A DNA stretch of 57,539 bases from Candidatus Omnitrophota bacterium (GCA_020429915.1 JAGQKV010000005.1:75404-132942), one strand, 5' to 3'; counted from the first letter of the stretch, positions 1-12,901 are shown. Numbers and translations are program-made. The notes: a model not told the origin generated them from the letters alone.

Positions 1-23
1 GATTTCGAAATTTATTTCATGCC

Positions 24-851
24 TCATCGCTTCAACCTTTTCTTGTTCGCCCGGTATCCCTGCTCGCCAAGGACGCGCCGCGCCAGGGCATCCGGGTCCA
101 CGCCGTTGCCGTAATCATACTCGATGATCGCCACGGTCTGCAGCACCTGGCTGAGCGGATTGTTGAGCATATCGGGATTATCGAACGACATCGCGTCGAT
201 CAGGTCCACGTAGTGCCGCGGTGTTTTTCTCATGATGATACCCTGCTGCCGGAAATCCTCCATAAACTTGGCCACAATCACTTCCTTTGCATCCAGATCA
301 ATGATCAGCGGCCACGCCTCGGCCGTGATCTCCAAGTCCTTCCAGATGGTCTTCATGTCGACGACCTCTTCCACATACGGTTCGAACACGGGTTCGGCGG
401 AGGGAACAAACTGCCCGGACTGATCGTACTGCTGGATCGGAACCGGTTGGAATTGCTGGTTTTGTTGGAGCTGCATCTGCTGCTGTTGCTGCGCGCCGCG
501 GGCCTGCTGCGTGAGCATGGCCTGCTGATAAGCAGCCTGTTGCTGTTGAACGGCCCGCTGCTGCATCTGCCCCTGGACCGCGGCTTGACGTTCGGCCACG
601 GCGCGCATCTGCAGGGCGCGTTGCTGGGCGATCACCTGCGCCTGCCGCTGGGCGACCTCCCGCTGCACCACGGCCTGTTGCTGCGCCCGGCGCTGCTGGA
701 TAAGGGCCTGCTGCTGACGCTGGGCCTCATAGGCGCGCTGTTGCTGCACGGCGCGCAGGCGCTGGTCGAGGCCGGCGCCGGCCAGGGCGTCGGCTGTGAA
801 GGCGCAAAGGAAGAGTCCGGTCAGAAAAATTCCGGCGGGGAATTTTGACAT
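24..851 (-). CDS. Gln-rich secreted protein of unknown function
   Basis: I do not recognise a family. The protein is 275 aa. Residues 1-24 are a signal peptide (MSKFPAG, hydrophobic core GIFLTGLFLCAF, likely cleavage near ADALA). Residues 25-140 are extremely rich in Gln, Arg and Ala with no Cys, and probably form a helical or coiled-coil rod. The C-terminal 120 residues are ordinary and acidic (FEPYVEEVVDMKTIWKDLEI), then end in a basic tail KKRLKR. I chose the ATG at 851 rather than an upstream in-frame ATG at 884 because the signal peptide starts there and a TATAAT box lies six bases before it. The gene is divergent from the AIM24 gene. The Gln run gives a long open frame on the other strand that is only a shadow. 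Function unknown; export is well supported. Confidence 0.75.
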   Translation of the reverse strand: MSKFPAGIFLTGLFLCAFTADALAGAGLDQRLRAVQQQRAYEAQRQQQALIQQRRAQQQAVVQREVAQRQAQVIAQQRALQMRAVAERQAAVQGQMQQRAVQQQQAAYQQAMLTQQARGAQQQQQMQLQQNQQFQPVPIQQYDQSGQFVPSAEPVFEPYVEEVVDMKTIWKDLEITAEAWPLIIDLDAKEVIVAKFMEDFRQQGIIMRKTPRHYVDLIDAMSFDNPDMLNNPLSQVLQTVAIIEYDYGNGVDPDALARRVLGEQGYRANKKRLKR

Positions 852-857
852 AACCTC

Positions 858-884
858 ATTATAGCAAAACCCGCCGAAAATCAA
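858..884 (-). promoter_or_regulatory. Promoter abutting the Gln-rich gene (leaderless geometry)
   Basis: On the minus strand TTGATT (879-884), 15 bases, then TATAAT (858-863). The A of the start codon at 851 is the seventh base after the -10 box, where transcription would start. A GAGG sits between box and ATG, but little or none of it would be in the mRNA. Confidence 0.5.
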
Positions 885-928
885 GCGACCACCCCTAAAA
901 AATCCAAATTTTCGCCAACTTTCGGATT

Positions 929-956
929 TTGTAATGGCCGCGTCCGGGGATATCTA
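929..956 (+). promoter_or_regulatory. Possible promoter for the AIM24-DUF3592 pair
   Basis: TTGTAA (929-934), 16 bases, TATCTA (951-956), about 50 bases before the AIM24 start. The match is weak and offered as the best candidate in the divergent gap. Confidence 0.3.
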
Positions 957-1007
957 GTAAGGTAAACGGGAACGTAATCACAACGAATATCAACAGAGGG
1001 AGTCACT

Positions 1008-1778
1008 ATGGGCGCAGACGTCATTGATTATCAAATCTTCGGGGATGATATGCAGATGGTCGAAATCGAACTCGACGGCGGCGAAGGCGTGCGGGCCGAG
1101 GCCGGAGCGATGATGTACATGGAAGACGGCATCGAAATGCAGACCGGCACCGACGGCGGGCTGTTCAAAGGCTTCAAACGGATGCTCACCGGGGAAAGCT
1201 TCTTTATCACGACCTTCCTGTTTAACGGCAAGGGCAAGGGCCATGTGGCGTTCGGCGCGCCCTATCCCGGAAAAGTGATTCCGCTGCCCCTGCATGAACT
1301 GGGCGGCGAGATGCTCTGCCAGAAGGACGCGTTTCTGTGCGCGGCGCGCGGGATCGAGATCGATATCGCCTTCACCAAGAAATTCGGCGCCGGGCTGTTC
1401 GGCGGGGAAGGGTTTATCCTGCAGCGGCTGTCCGGTGACGGCATGGGTTTTATCCACGCCGGCGGGGCAATCATCAAAAAGGTGCTGGAGACCGGCGAGC
1501 GGCTGCGCGTCGATACCGGTTGTCTGGTCGCCTTCCAGCCGACCGTCACCTACGACATCCAGTTCGTGGGCGGATTTAAAAACGCCTTGTTCGGCGGAGA
1601 AGGATTGTTCTTTGCCAACCTCACCGGACCGGGACTGGTCTATCTGCAAAGCCTGCCCTTTTCGCGGCTGGCCGACCGTATCCTGGCCGGGGCCACCTTC
1701 CAGAAGCGAGGTGAACAGCGCGGGATCGGGGGCATCGGTGGGGATCTCCTCGGGGGTCTGCTGCAGGGCGACAGCTAA
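1008..1778 (+). CDS. AIM24 / TIGR00266-family protein
   Basis: The 256-aa product matches the bacterial AIM24-like (TIGR00266) family in length and in its string of short Gly-rich beta elements: EAGAMMYMEDGIEMQT near 30-45, GGLFKGFKRMLTGESFF near 48-65, GEGFILQRLSGDG near 140, and a C-terminal Gly-rich tail (GIGGIGGDLLGG). The family forms a double-stranded beta-helix-like fold; a biochemical role is not established. There is no signal peptide or membrane segment. The start is supported by AGAGGGAG seven bases before the ATG. It is followed after 17 bases by a DUF3592 membrane protein with its own strong Shine-Dalgarno (AAAAGGAGG), so the two form an operon closed by the terminator at 2318-2373. 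Confidence 0.85.
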   Translation: MGADVIDYQIFGDDMQMVEIELDGGEGVRAEAGAMMYMEDGIEMQTGTDGGLFKGFKRMLTGESFFITTFLFNGKGKGHVAFGAPYPGKVIPLPLHELGGEMLCQKDAFLCAARGIEIDIAFTKKFGAGLFGGEGFILQRLSGDGMGFIHAGGAIIKKVLETGERLRVDTGCLVAFQPTVTYDIQFVGGFKNALFGGEGLFFANLTGPGLVYLQSLPFSRLADRILAGATFQKRGEQRGIGGIGGDLLGGLLQGDS

Positions 1779-1795
1779 ACAAAAGGAGGTCTGTT

Positions 1796-2314
1796 ATGGC
1801 AGTCAGACGCGCTAATCCGGTGGTCGCGGTCGTGTTGGGGGCCGTGCTTATCATCGGTGGTTACTTTGCGCTCAAATACGGTCAAAAATCAATCGACCTC
1901 GCCAAGGCCAGCGTCGAGTGGCCGAGCGTTCCGGGGAAGGTCGAGCGTTCCGAAGTGGTCCGTTCTCGAGATAGTGACGGCGACACGATGTACCGCGCCG
2001 AGATCATCTACCGCTATGCAGTCAACGGCGAGCCCCTCGAATCCGACCAGCGCCGCATCGGTGCGACCACCTCCAGCTCCAGTTCCAAGGGTGCCTACAA
2101 GGTGACCCGTGCCTATCCCGAAGGCAAAGACGTCACCGTCTACTACAACCCCGCAGCCCCCGAAGAGGCCGTGCTGGAACCGGGCGTGTTTCTGGAGTCG
2201 AAGATCCTGTGGTACGTCGGGATCATCTTTATGGTGCTGGGGCTCTTGTTAGCCGGCTGGCCGGTGGTGAAGTTGGTCCTGATCAGCGGGTTGCTCGCCG
2301 CGAAGCGGGCATAA
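1796..2314 (+). CDS. DUF3592-type membrane protein
   Basis: The protein is 172 aa with two membrane segments (about 8-28, PVVAVVLGAVLIIGGYF; about 136-165, WYVGIIFMVLGLLLAGWP) flanking a soluble domain. That domain carries the DUF3592 pattern: WPSVPGKVERSEV, then YRAEIIYRYAVNGE and a YPEGKDVTVYYNPAAPEEAVLEPG segment close to the second membrane helix. No enzymatic role is known for this family. The start is fixed by AAAAGGAGG before the ATG and the 17-base spacing to the AIM24 gene. Family assignment is fairly sure; function is unknown. Confidence 0.8.
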   Translation: MAVRRANPVVAVVLGAVLIIGGYFALKYGQKSIDLAKASVEWPSVPGKVERSEVVRSRDSDGDTMYRAEIIYRYAVNGEPLESDQRRIGATTSSSSSKGAYKVTRAYPEGKDVTVYYNPAAPEEAVLEPGVFLESKILWYVGIIFMVLGLLLAGWPVVKLVLISGLLAAKRA

Positions 2315-2317
2315 AAG

Positions 2318-2373
2318 AAAGGGACGGACTCCGATTGCCTTAGCTGAGCGATAATCGGGATCTGTCCTTTTTT
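2318..2373 (+). terminator. Bidirectional intrinsic terminator
   Basis: Stem arms 2318-2336 and 2353-2370 pair with few mismatches (AAAGGGACGGACTCCGATT against AATCGGGATCTGTCCTTT). A T-run follows at 2368-2373 on the plus strand, and TTTCTTTT lies on the minus side. It serves the DUF3592 gene and the convergent gene ending at 2376. Confidence 0.8.
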
Positions 2374-2375
2374 GT

Positions 2376-3077
2376 TTACTCAATGCTTTTGTGCGCTCCG
2401 TATTGGCGGATAACTTCTAGTTGATATTTATCGCTAATTTCTAGTTCGCCATCTACTAAATACTCCCACTTGGGATTATTATCGTCAGAAATCGTCCCCA
2501 TCCAGTATGAATGAATATATTGTCGATTCTTCTCCTTCGCATACTTATCAAACCATCCGACATCTACTTTGCTAACACCCAATGCCCTTGGGATACAAAC
2601 ATTTAATACGACCCTATCAGGAAACATTGATTCGACCAATTTTCTTCCTGCTACGGAGTCTTCAGCCACCCAAAGACATGATAATCGGCTTACCGCCTTC
2701 GGGGCAACCTTTCTTCTTTCGGCTTCAAAATCGAGTTCAATGTCGGCAATTCTTTTTATTTGATCGCTCTTCTCCCGCGTGAACCACTTAGTATTAATCG
2801 TACCTTCTCCTAACCGACCACCATTTCGAAGAATGGCAGCTTCGGTTAAACAGGCAGCCCTTGGTGAAAGTATTCCTTGCGGGACTCCAAATTTACTTAA
2901 TTTATCCATGGGGATTTCTTTTATATTGGGATGGAATTTTGCCAGGCTTTTATCGCAAGCGGCAAGGTAATCTGGAGACCAAATTTTGCCACATCGGGTA
3001 AAATTTAAACATGAATACAAGTCATCGAGGTCAATTGCATGTAAAAAGAAACCTTGATACTGTTGGCTATTCGTCAT
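2376..3077 (-). CDS. Orphan protein, AT-rich gene, unknown function
   Basis: I do not recognise this 233-aa protein. It is soluble, without signal peptide or membrane helices. It begins MTNSQQYQGFFLHAIDLDDL, has a central helical region with ILSPRAACLTEAAILRNGG, and a C-terminal beta-looking part (AVSRLSCLWVAEDSVAGRKL, then VVLNVCIPRALGVSKVDVGWFDKY, WEYLVDGELEIS). The pattern 'R/S-L-S-x-L-W-V-A-E-D...G-x-x-L' followed by beta strands recalls small toxin-like or ADP-ribosyltransferase-like folds, but that is only a resemblance. I chose the ATG at 3077; an in-frame TTG at 3116 would add 13 residues. Neither has a good ribosome-binding site. The gene is visibly more AT-rich than its neighbours, uses codons such as TTA and AAA freely, and stands alone, which suggests recent transfer. 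Confidence 0.65.
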   Translation of the reverse strand: MTNSQQYQGFFLHAIDLDDLYSCLNFTRCGKIWSPDYLAACDKSLAKFHPNIKEIPMDKLSKFGVPQGILSPRAACLTEAAILRNGGRLGEGTINTKWFTREKSDQIKRIADIELDFEAERRKVAPKAVSRLSCLWVAEDSVAGRKLVESMFPDRVVLNVCIPRALGVSKVDVGWFDKYAKEKNRQYIHSYWMGTISDDNNPKWEYLVDGELEISDKYQLEVIRQYGAHKSIE

Positions 3078-3209
3078 TGATTCTGCCACATTTAGACTTT
3101 GTAGAATATATTGCAATAGTCCGATTACACAGACCGCGCAACTTTACATAAGATGGGATTCAACATGAGGGGTTTGACGCAATACTTCCTAATTTGAATC
3201 ACAATAAAA

Positions 3210-3713
3210 CTACTGGCTAGTCTGAGAGGCGTTCTTTTGTTTGGCTTCGCCGATGGTCTTCAAGAGGGCGAGGGAGCGTTTGAACTTGTCTTCTTCCCGG
3301 TTGAGCATGAACAATTCCACACTGCGCTGGGCGGCTTCTTCCGCTTTTTCATAGCGGCCGTCCATCATTTTGCTTAAGGAAAGAAGATAGTACGCCTCGG
3401 CGTGGTTGGGATCGACGCGCGTCGCCGCCGAAAAGGTGTCGATGGCGCGTTCGTACTGCTTCAGACGCATGTAAACCTGTCCGAGTACGAGATAATTTTC
3501 AACGTTGGTGGGATCGGTCTTGATGGCCATGTCGAAGCTGTGAATGGCCCGGGCGACGTCTTGCTGGTTGAGGTATTGAATGCCGGCGGTGAGAAACTCC
3601 TGACTCTTGCCCTGTCCTCCGGACGGTTTGCTCGGTGATTGTTTGGCTTGTTGATCGCCTCCGCACCCTGCCAAAAATACGGCGCATACCATCAGGACTA
3701 GCAATTGTCTCAT
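3210..3713 (-). CDS. TPR-repeat lipoprotein
   Basis: The protein is 167 aa with a lipoprotein signal peptide and lipobox LAGC (Cys17), so the mature protein is membrane-anchored. Residues 40-150 hold three tetratricopeptide units: AIHSFDMAIKTDPTNVENYLVLGQVYMRL, AIDTFSAATRVDPNHAEAYYLLSLSKM, then a degenerate unit EKAEEAAQRSVELF. TPRs bind partner proteins; the partner is unknown. The start has AAGGAG six bases before the ATG and lies 10 bases after gltD, so it is the last gene of the fis-gltB-gltD operon. Why a lipoprotein is co-expressed with glutamate synthase is unclear. Confidence 0.85.
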   Translation of the reverse strand: MRQLLVLMVCAVFLAGCGGDQQAKQSPSKPSGGQGKSQEFLTAGIQYLNQQDVARAIHSFDMAIKTDPTNVENYLVLGQVYMRLKQYERAIDTFSAATRVDPNHAEAYYLLSLSKMMDGRYEKAEEAAQRSVELFMLNREEDKFKRSLALLKTIGEAKQKNASQTSQ

Positions 3714-3723
3714 TTGGGTCTCC

Positions 3724-5166
3724 TTACCGATTGACTTCCGCCATTAAATAGGAATGAACTCCCTCAGCAGCGGCGCGTCCTTCCTGGATCGCCCAGACGA
3801 CGAGGGATTGACCGCGGGTCATATCACCGGCCGTAAAGACGCCGGGGATACTGGTCATTTTGTTTTCATCTGCCTTCACGTTGCCGCGTTCGGTTAATTC
3901 TACACCCAATTCCTCGAGAAGTCCATTCTTAACGGGCCCCAGGAAGCCCATGGCGAGCAAAACGAGGTCCGCGTCGATCTCGAAATCGGAGCCAGCGACT
4001 TCCTTCATGGCGGAACGGCCCGTGGCCGGGTCCTTCGGGCCCCATTCGAGGCGGACGGCATGCAGTTTTTTGACATTGCCGTTCTCGTCCCCGGTAAATT
4101 TCTTTGTCATCACCGAAAAGTCGCGCCGGACGCCTTCTTCATGCGACGTGGATTTGCGCAGGATAAACGCCCAGTTCGGCCACGGATTGTCCGGCGCGCG
4201 CTCGTCCGGCGGCTGCGGCAGCAACTCCAGATTGAAGACCTGCGTAGCGCCCTGGCGGTTGGAGGTCCCGATGCAGTCGGAACCGGTGTCGCCCCCGCCG
4301 ATGACCACCACGTTCTTGCCTTCGGCGCTGATCGCCTTTTTGGCGTCGACCTTCTGTCCGAGGCAGCGGCGGTTTTGCTGTGTGAGAAAATCCATGGCAT
4401 AGTGAATGCCCTTCAGATCACGGCCTTCCACGGGCAAATCGCGCGGCTGCTCCGCGCCGCCGCAGAGGACCACCGCGTCATAATCGTCGACCAGCTTCTT
4501 GGCCGCAACATCGACCCCCACGTTCACTCCGGTCTTGAACTTGACGCCTTCTTTCTCCATCAGTTTCAACCGGCGCTCCACAACGGATTTCTCCATTTTG
4601 AATTCGGGAATCCCGAGTGTCAGTAGTCCGCCGAGGACTTCATTCTTTTCGTAGACCGTGACGGTGTAGCCCTTTTTATTGAGTTGATCCGCGCATGACA
4701 AACCCGCCGGACCCGAACCGACCACAGCCACGGACTTGTGGATCCGGTGCTTGGGCGGCTGCGGTTTGATCCAGCCTTCCTGATAGGCGCGTTCGATGAT
4801 GGACACTTCGATATTCTTGATGGTGACGGCCGGCTCATTGATACCGAGCACGCAGGCGTTTTCGCACGGGGCCGGACACACGCGGCCGGTGAATTCGGGG
4901 AAGTTGTTGGTCTTGTGCAGACGTTCGATGGCCTCTTTCCAGTGGTTGCGATAGACCAGATCATTCCAGTCCGGGATGATGTTGCCGATCGGACAACCGC
5001 TCTGGCAGAACGGAACCCCGCAGTCCATGCATCGCGCCCCTTGGGTCTTGATTTCTTCCTCGGGCATGGTCTCGATAAATTCTTTCCAGTGCTTGATACG
5101 CGCCTTGGGATCTTCCTTATCGAAGTCCTTGCGCTCATATTTCATGAATCCGTGTACATCACCCAT
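3724..5166 (-). CDS. gltD: Glutamate synthase (NADPH), small subunit
   Basis: GltD supplies electrons from NAD(P)H to the large subunit for reductive transfer of the glutamine amide to 2-oxoglutarate. At 480 aa it has the usual length. The N-terminal iron-sulfur region is intact (CMDCGVPFCQSGCPIGN near 40-57, CPAPCENAC near 97-105). The FAD-binding GSGPAGLSCA lies near 150 and the NAD(P)H-binding GGGDTGSDCIG near 290, with the C-terminal FAD contact PGVFTAGDM. An AAGGAA Shine-Dalgarno precedes the start. It follows gltB after a 172-base gap filled with TTCGAA-type repeats and is followed by a TPR lipoprotein. Confidence 0.97.
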   Translation of the reverse strand: MGDVHGFMKYERKDFDKEDPKARIKHWKEFIETMPEEEIKTQGARCMDCGVPFCQSGCPIGNIIPDWNDLVYRNHWKEAIERLHKTNNFPEFTGRVCPAPCENACVLGINEPAVTIKNIEVSIIERAYQEGWIKPQPPKHRIHKSVAVVGSGPAGLSCADQLNKKGYTVTVYEKNEVLGGLLTLGIPEFKMEKSVVERRLKLMEKEGVKFKTGVNVGVDVAAKKLVDDYDAVVLCGGAEQPRDLPVEGRDLKGIHYAMDFLTQQNRRCLGQKVDAKKAISAEGKNVVVIGGGDTGSDCIGTSNRQGATQVFNLELLPQPPDERAPDNPWPNWAFILRKSTSHEEGVRRDFSVMTKKFTGDENGNVKKLHAVRLEWGPKDPATGRSAMKEVAGSDFEIDADLVLLAMGFLGPVKNGLLEELGVELTERGNVKADENKMTSIPGVFTAGDMTRGQSLVVWAIQEGRAAAEGVHSYLMAEVNR

Positions 5167-5338
5167 CGTGCTTCCTTATCAAAAGACAATTATTAAACTC
5201 GAAATCGGAATTTCGAATCTCGAAGGAAATTCGAATGTTTCAATGGCCGAATGATGCAAACCGGTTTCGATCAATTGAACATTGGAATTTGATACTTCCT
5301 TCGGATTTCGATATTCGAATTTCGAAATTGCTTACGCT
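5167..5338. repeat. TTCGAA-rich imperfect inverted repeat between gltB and gltD
   Basis: The gap consists of many overlapping copies of words built on TTCGAA and ATTCGAAT. The left half (about 5198-5243, with CGAAGGAAATTCGAATGTTTCAA cut across 5219-5241) and the right half (about 5277-5330), read in reverse complement, contain similar CGAAGGAA then CAATGTTCAA strings, so the region can fold into a long imperfect hairpin. Composition differs sharply from the flanking genes. It may be a copy of a dispersed intergenic repeat; a genome-wide count is needed to tell. Confidence 0.55.
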
Positions 5339-9909
<4,571 letters not shown>

Positions 9910-9910
<1 letters not shown>

Positions 9911-10128
9911 TACTTAAACTTCTCCATAACTATATTAAGTTTCTTAATCTTGGCTCTGAGGGTATTCCGGTTGAGACCGAGGACCCGGGCGGCGAGGATC
10001 TGATTGCCGTGTGTCTTTTGCAAGGCCTTCTCAATCAGCAGCCGTTCGGTATCACCAATAATCTTCTTGTAGATTTGGCCGTCCTTGTGCGTGACAAAAG
10101 ACTGTTCGATCCGATGTTCAAGGTCCAT
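9910..10128 (-). CDS. Fis-type DNA-binding protein upstream of gltB
   Basis: This is a 72-aa protein that is essentially one Fis/NtrC-type C-terminal DNA-binding domain. Residues 25-70 carry TERLLIEKALQKTHGNQILAAR and VLGLNRNTLRAKIKKL, the HTH_8 helix-turn-helix, with no receiver or AAA+ domain. It is too divergent in its N-terminal 25 residues to call true Fis. The stop and the gltB start overlap as TAATG. This tight link suggests that it regulates nitrogen genes in step with glutamate synthase and may autoregulate through the palindrome at 10171-10182. Start supported by CGAGGA before the ATG. Confidence 0.85.
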
Positions 10129-10476
10129 GGCTTTATCCTCGTTTACAGGATTGATGGTTGTGGATTCAGTACCTGCGCAGGTTCACTTACGAGAAAAGCA
10201 GAAATCTATTTCCCCCGGGTGTGGAACATTATTCTACAGACATTTCCCTGGATTGCAACTAAAAAATCCCCACCACCTGGACTACAAGTCATTCAAAACA
10301 TTGACTTTAGGACTTCTTGGGCGCAATTGCTACGGCTTTCACGGTTTAAAGGCCAACGGCGACACCAATTGCCTTATTTTTATGCATTCGGCCGCGCCGA
10401 ACGGGTCGCCCCGGCTTGATCCTGAAACAAAAGCGTCTGTTTTTATTGGTGATAGCGCACCCGCCGGGCGTATCGC
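10129..10476 (-). promoter_or_regulatory. fis-gltBD leader and promoter region
   Basis: No gene is visible in this 348-base gap. On the minus strand TTGCAA (10253-10258), 16 bases, then TAGAAT (10231-10236) preceded by TG makes a plausible sigma-70 promoter with a leader of about 95 bases. The leader contains the perfect 12-base palindrome ACCTGCGCAGGT at 10171-10182 and no terminator-like hairpin, unlike the other two nitrogen leaders. The upstream half holds a GC-rich hairpin after nadE (GATA/TATC arms near 10451-10474) without a T-run. Confidence 0.5.
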
Positions 10477-12156
10477 TCAGGATTCGCGGTAGCGGTTGGT
10501 AATGGGGAGGCGCCAGTCCTTGCCGAAGGCGCGCGGGGTGATCTTGATCCCCGGCGGGGACTGTCGGCGTTTGTATTCGCTGAGATCGACCTTCCGGATG
10601 ATCTCCTTGACGATCTCCGGCGGCAGGCGGCGGCTGATCTGAGCCTGGGACCGGTGCTCCTCGACGTAGGCCTGCAGGATCGCGTCCAGCTGGTCGTACG
10701 GGGGAAGCGAGTCTTGGTCGCGCTGGTTGTGGCGCAGCTCGGCGCTGGGCGCCCGGGTCAGAATGGTCTTCGGAATGGCCGGCCCCTCGATGGAATTGAT
10801 CAGCTCACAGAGCTGATAGACCTGGGTCTTGGACAGGTCCTTGATCACGGCGAACCCGCCCGACATGTCTCCGTAAAGCGTGCAATACCCCACGGCCACC
10901 TCGCTCTTGTTGCCGGTGGTCAGGACCAGCCAGCCGAATTTGTTGGACAGGGCCATGAGGATATTCCCCCGGATACGGGCCTGGATGTTTTCCTCGGCGA
11001 TATTTTCCGACAATCCGGCGAAATGCGGCTCCAACGTGCGGCGATAGGCGTCGACCGCATCCCCGATGGGGATCTCGCGGCATTCGATGCCGAGCCGTTT
11101 GGCAAGTTTGTGGGCGTCGGTGAGGGTACCCCGCGAGGTGAATCCTGACGGCATGGTGACCCCGACGACATTCTCCTTATTCAGAGCCTTGACGGCAACG
11201 GCCGCCACCAGCGCTGAATCGATCCCGCCGCTGAGGCCGATCAGGACCTTTTCAAAGCCGTTTTTGCGCACGTAATCACGGGTGCCGAGGACCAGGGCGC
11301 GGTACACGCTCTCCAGGGCGGTCAGGCGCGGCGGACGGACACGCGGAAGTTTTCCCCGGCCCTTGTTCTCCTCCCGGCTCATCTTGATAATATCGAACGA
11401 CTTGTACCGGCGTTCCCGGGCACGCGACAAGGAAATGTCGACAGTGATCAGGTCCTCTTCAAACCGGTGCGCCTCGGCCAGCACCTTGCCGGCGGGGTCC
11501 ACGATCATCGAACCGCCGTCAAAGACCAGCTCATCCTGGCCGCCGATCAGATTGACATAGGCCATAAAGGTGCCTGTCTCCTTGGCGCGCCGCTTCAACA
11601 GCTTGCCACGCTGATTATGTTTGCGGATGTCATAAGGCGAGCTGGACACGTTGATGATCAAACCGGCCCCCTGCAGGGCCTGTTTTTGATAGATGCCGTT
11701 GTCGACCCAGATGTCCTCGCAAATATTCACCGCGAACTCATCATAACCGAGCGCAAAGATATGACGCGACTTTCCGGAGGAAAAATATCTCTTCTCGTCA
11801 AACACGCCGTAGTTCGGCAACTCTTCCTTATAGTAGGTCCCGGCAATCCGCCCGCCGTTGATGACAGCCGCCGCGTTAAACAGCCGGCCACCGCGGTCCC
11901 GATCGACAAAGCCGATCACCGCTGTAATCCCGCTGACCTGTTTGGCCACGGACTTGATCGCCCGGATGTTGCGGGCGATGAAATGCGGCTTCAGCAGCAG
12001 GTCCTCGGGAGGATATCCACAGAGACTCATCTCGGGAAAGGCCACGATATCAGAGCCCCGGTCCATGGCCAGACGGATAAAATCGAGGATCTTGCGGCTG
12101 TTCCCCGAAAGGTCCCCGACCACGGGATTGATTTGGGCGAGCGACAGACGAAGCAT
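10477..12156 (-). CDS. nadE: NAD+ synthetase, glutamine-hydrolysing
   Basis: It converts deamido-NAD to NAD+ using glutamine as the ammonia source. The 559-aa protein has an N-terminal nitrilase-type amidase domain (about 1-260) with the Glu-Lys-Cys triad visible in FPEMSLCGYPPEDLL, YYKEELPNYG and NICEDIW. The C-terminal synthetase domain begins near 285 with the ATP-pyrophosphatase loop GLSGGIDSAL, then TTGNKSEVAVGY and GDMSGGFAVIKD. It follows the amidotransferase gene after 16 bases. Its glutamine dependence fits the surrounding glutamine genes. Confidence 0.97.
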   Translation of the reverse strand: MLRLSLAQINPVVGDLSGNSRKILDFIRLAMDRGSDIVAFPEMSLCGYPPEDLLLKPHFIARNIRAIKSVAKQVSGITAVIGFVDRDRGGRLFNAAAVINGGRIAGTYYKEELPNYGVFDEKRYFSSGKSRHIFALGYDEFAVNICEDIWVDNGIYQKQALQGAGLIINVSSSPYDIRKHNQRGKLLKRRAKETGTFMAYVNLIGGQDELVFDGGSMIVDPAGKVLAEAHRFEEDLITVDISLSRARERRYKSFDIIKMSREENKGRGKLPRVRPPRLTALESVYRALVLGTRDYVRKNGFEKVLIGLSGGIDSALVAAVAVKALNKENVVGVTMPSGFTSRGTLTDAHKLAKRLGIECREIPIGDAVDAYRRTLEPHFAGLSENIAEENIQARIRGNILMALSNKFGWLVLTTGNKSEVAVGYCTLYGDMSGGFAVIKDLSKTQVYQLCELINSIEGPAIPKTILTRAPSAELRHNQRDQDSLPPYDQLDAILQAYVEEHRSQAQISRRLPPEIVKEIIRKVDLSEYKRRQSPPGIKITPRAFGKDWRLPITNRYRES

Positions 12157-12172
12157 GGGATTAGATTCTGTT

Positions 12173-12883
12173 CTAGACGCGGTTAACGGATTTGATCAAG
12201 GCCAGAAAATTATCATAAACCACGGCGGCCGTAAGATCAAATTCCGGTTTGATCCGCTGGTACTCGTCCAGCATCACCGGTTTTTCCGTATCCCGCTGCC
12301 GGGCATCGGGAAAATACCGGTCGGACCAGGTGTGAATACTGTCGGCGGTGATCTCGATATGAAATTGCAGGCCATAGGCGTTGGGCCCGATGCGCCAGGC
12401 CTGATGCGGGCAGGCCTGTGAGGTGGCCAGCAACACCGCCCCGGAAGGCAGCTCAGCCATATCTTCGTGCCATTGATAAACGCGCAGATCCGCGGGAACT
12501 CCCCGGAATAACGGATCCTCCTGCCCCGCCGCGGTCAGCCGGACGTCGCTGAAACCGACCTCCTTGGCCGGTGACTTCACGACCTTGGCGCCGCAGGCCT
12601 TGGCCAGCAACTGTGATCCCAGACACAAACCGAAAAAGGGAATTTGCCGCTGCAGGATGCGCCGCAGAAAATCGTCTTCAACGGCCAGGAAAGGATATTT
12701 CTGCTCTTCATACACGTTCATCGGGCCGCCCAGACAGATCACGGCCTCAATATTATCGAGATCCTCGGGAAAGGGATCATTGTTTTCCATCGCGACCGTT
12801 TTGAGTTCAAAACCTTTGTCGAGCAGAAAAGCGCCCAGCGTCTCCGGGCCCTCGATATCGATGTGTTTGATAACAATGATCAT
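12173..12883 (-). CDS. Class I glutamine amidotransferase (GMP-synthase-like)
   Basis: The 236-aa protein is a stand-alone type 1 amidotransferase. The nucleophile elbow GLCLGSQLLA carries Cys near residue 88, the His-Glu pair is in GLQFHIEIT near 178, and the oxyanion strand is LGGPMNVYEE near 51-60. This resembles the YfeJ/GuaA-like subfamily that hydrolyses glutamine or related gamma-glutamyl compounds; the acceptor is unknown. An AAAGGA Shine-Dalgarno lies six bases before the ATG. It sits between the glnN terminator and nadE, so read-through from glnN or an unseen promoter must drive it. Confidence 0.85.
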   Translation of the reverse strand: MIIVIKHIDIEGPETLGAFLLDKGFELKTVAMENNDPFPEDLDNIEAVICLGGPMNVYEEQKYPFLAVEDDFLRRILQRQIPFFGLCLGSQLLAKACGAKVVKSPAKEVGFSDVRLTAAGQEDPLFRGVPADLRVYQWHEDMAELPSGAVLLATSQACPHQAWRIGPNAYGLQFHIEITADSIHTWSDRYFPDARQRDTEKPVMLDEYQRIKPEFDLTAAVVYDNFLALIKSVNRV

Positions 12884-12901
12884 GGCGTGTCCTTTGAATA
12901 G

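Noticed and set aside
213-848. Long Leu-rich open frame on the plus strand
   Set aside because: It is the reverse of the Gln-rich repeat (CAG/CTG codons) of the real minus-strand gene; no ribosome site and no family resemblance.
10231-10285. Sigma-54 promoter before the fis-gltBD operon
   Set aside because: A GG and a GC flank a T-rich stretch, but the spacing is 11 instead of 10 and the TGGCAC/TTGCA context is poor; the sigma-70 boxes fit better.
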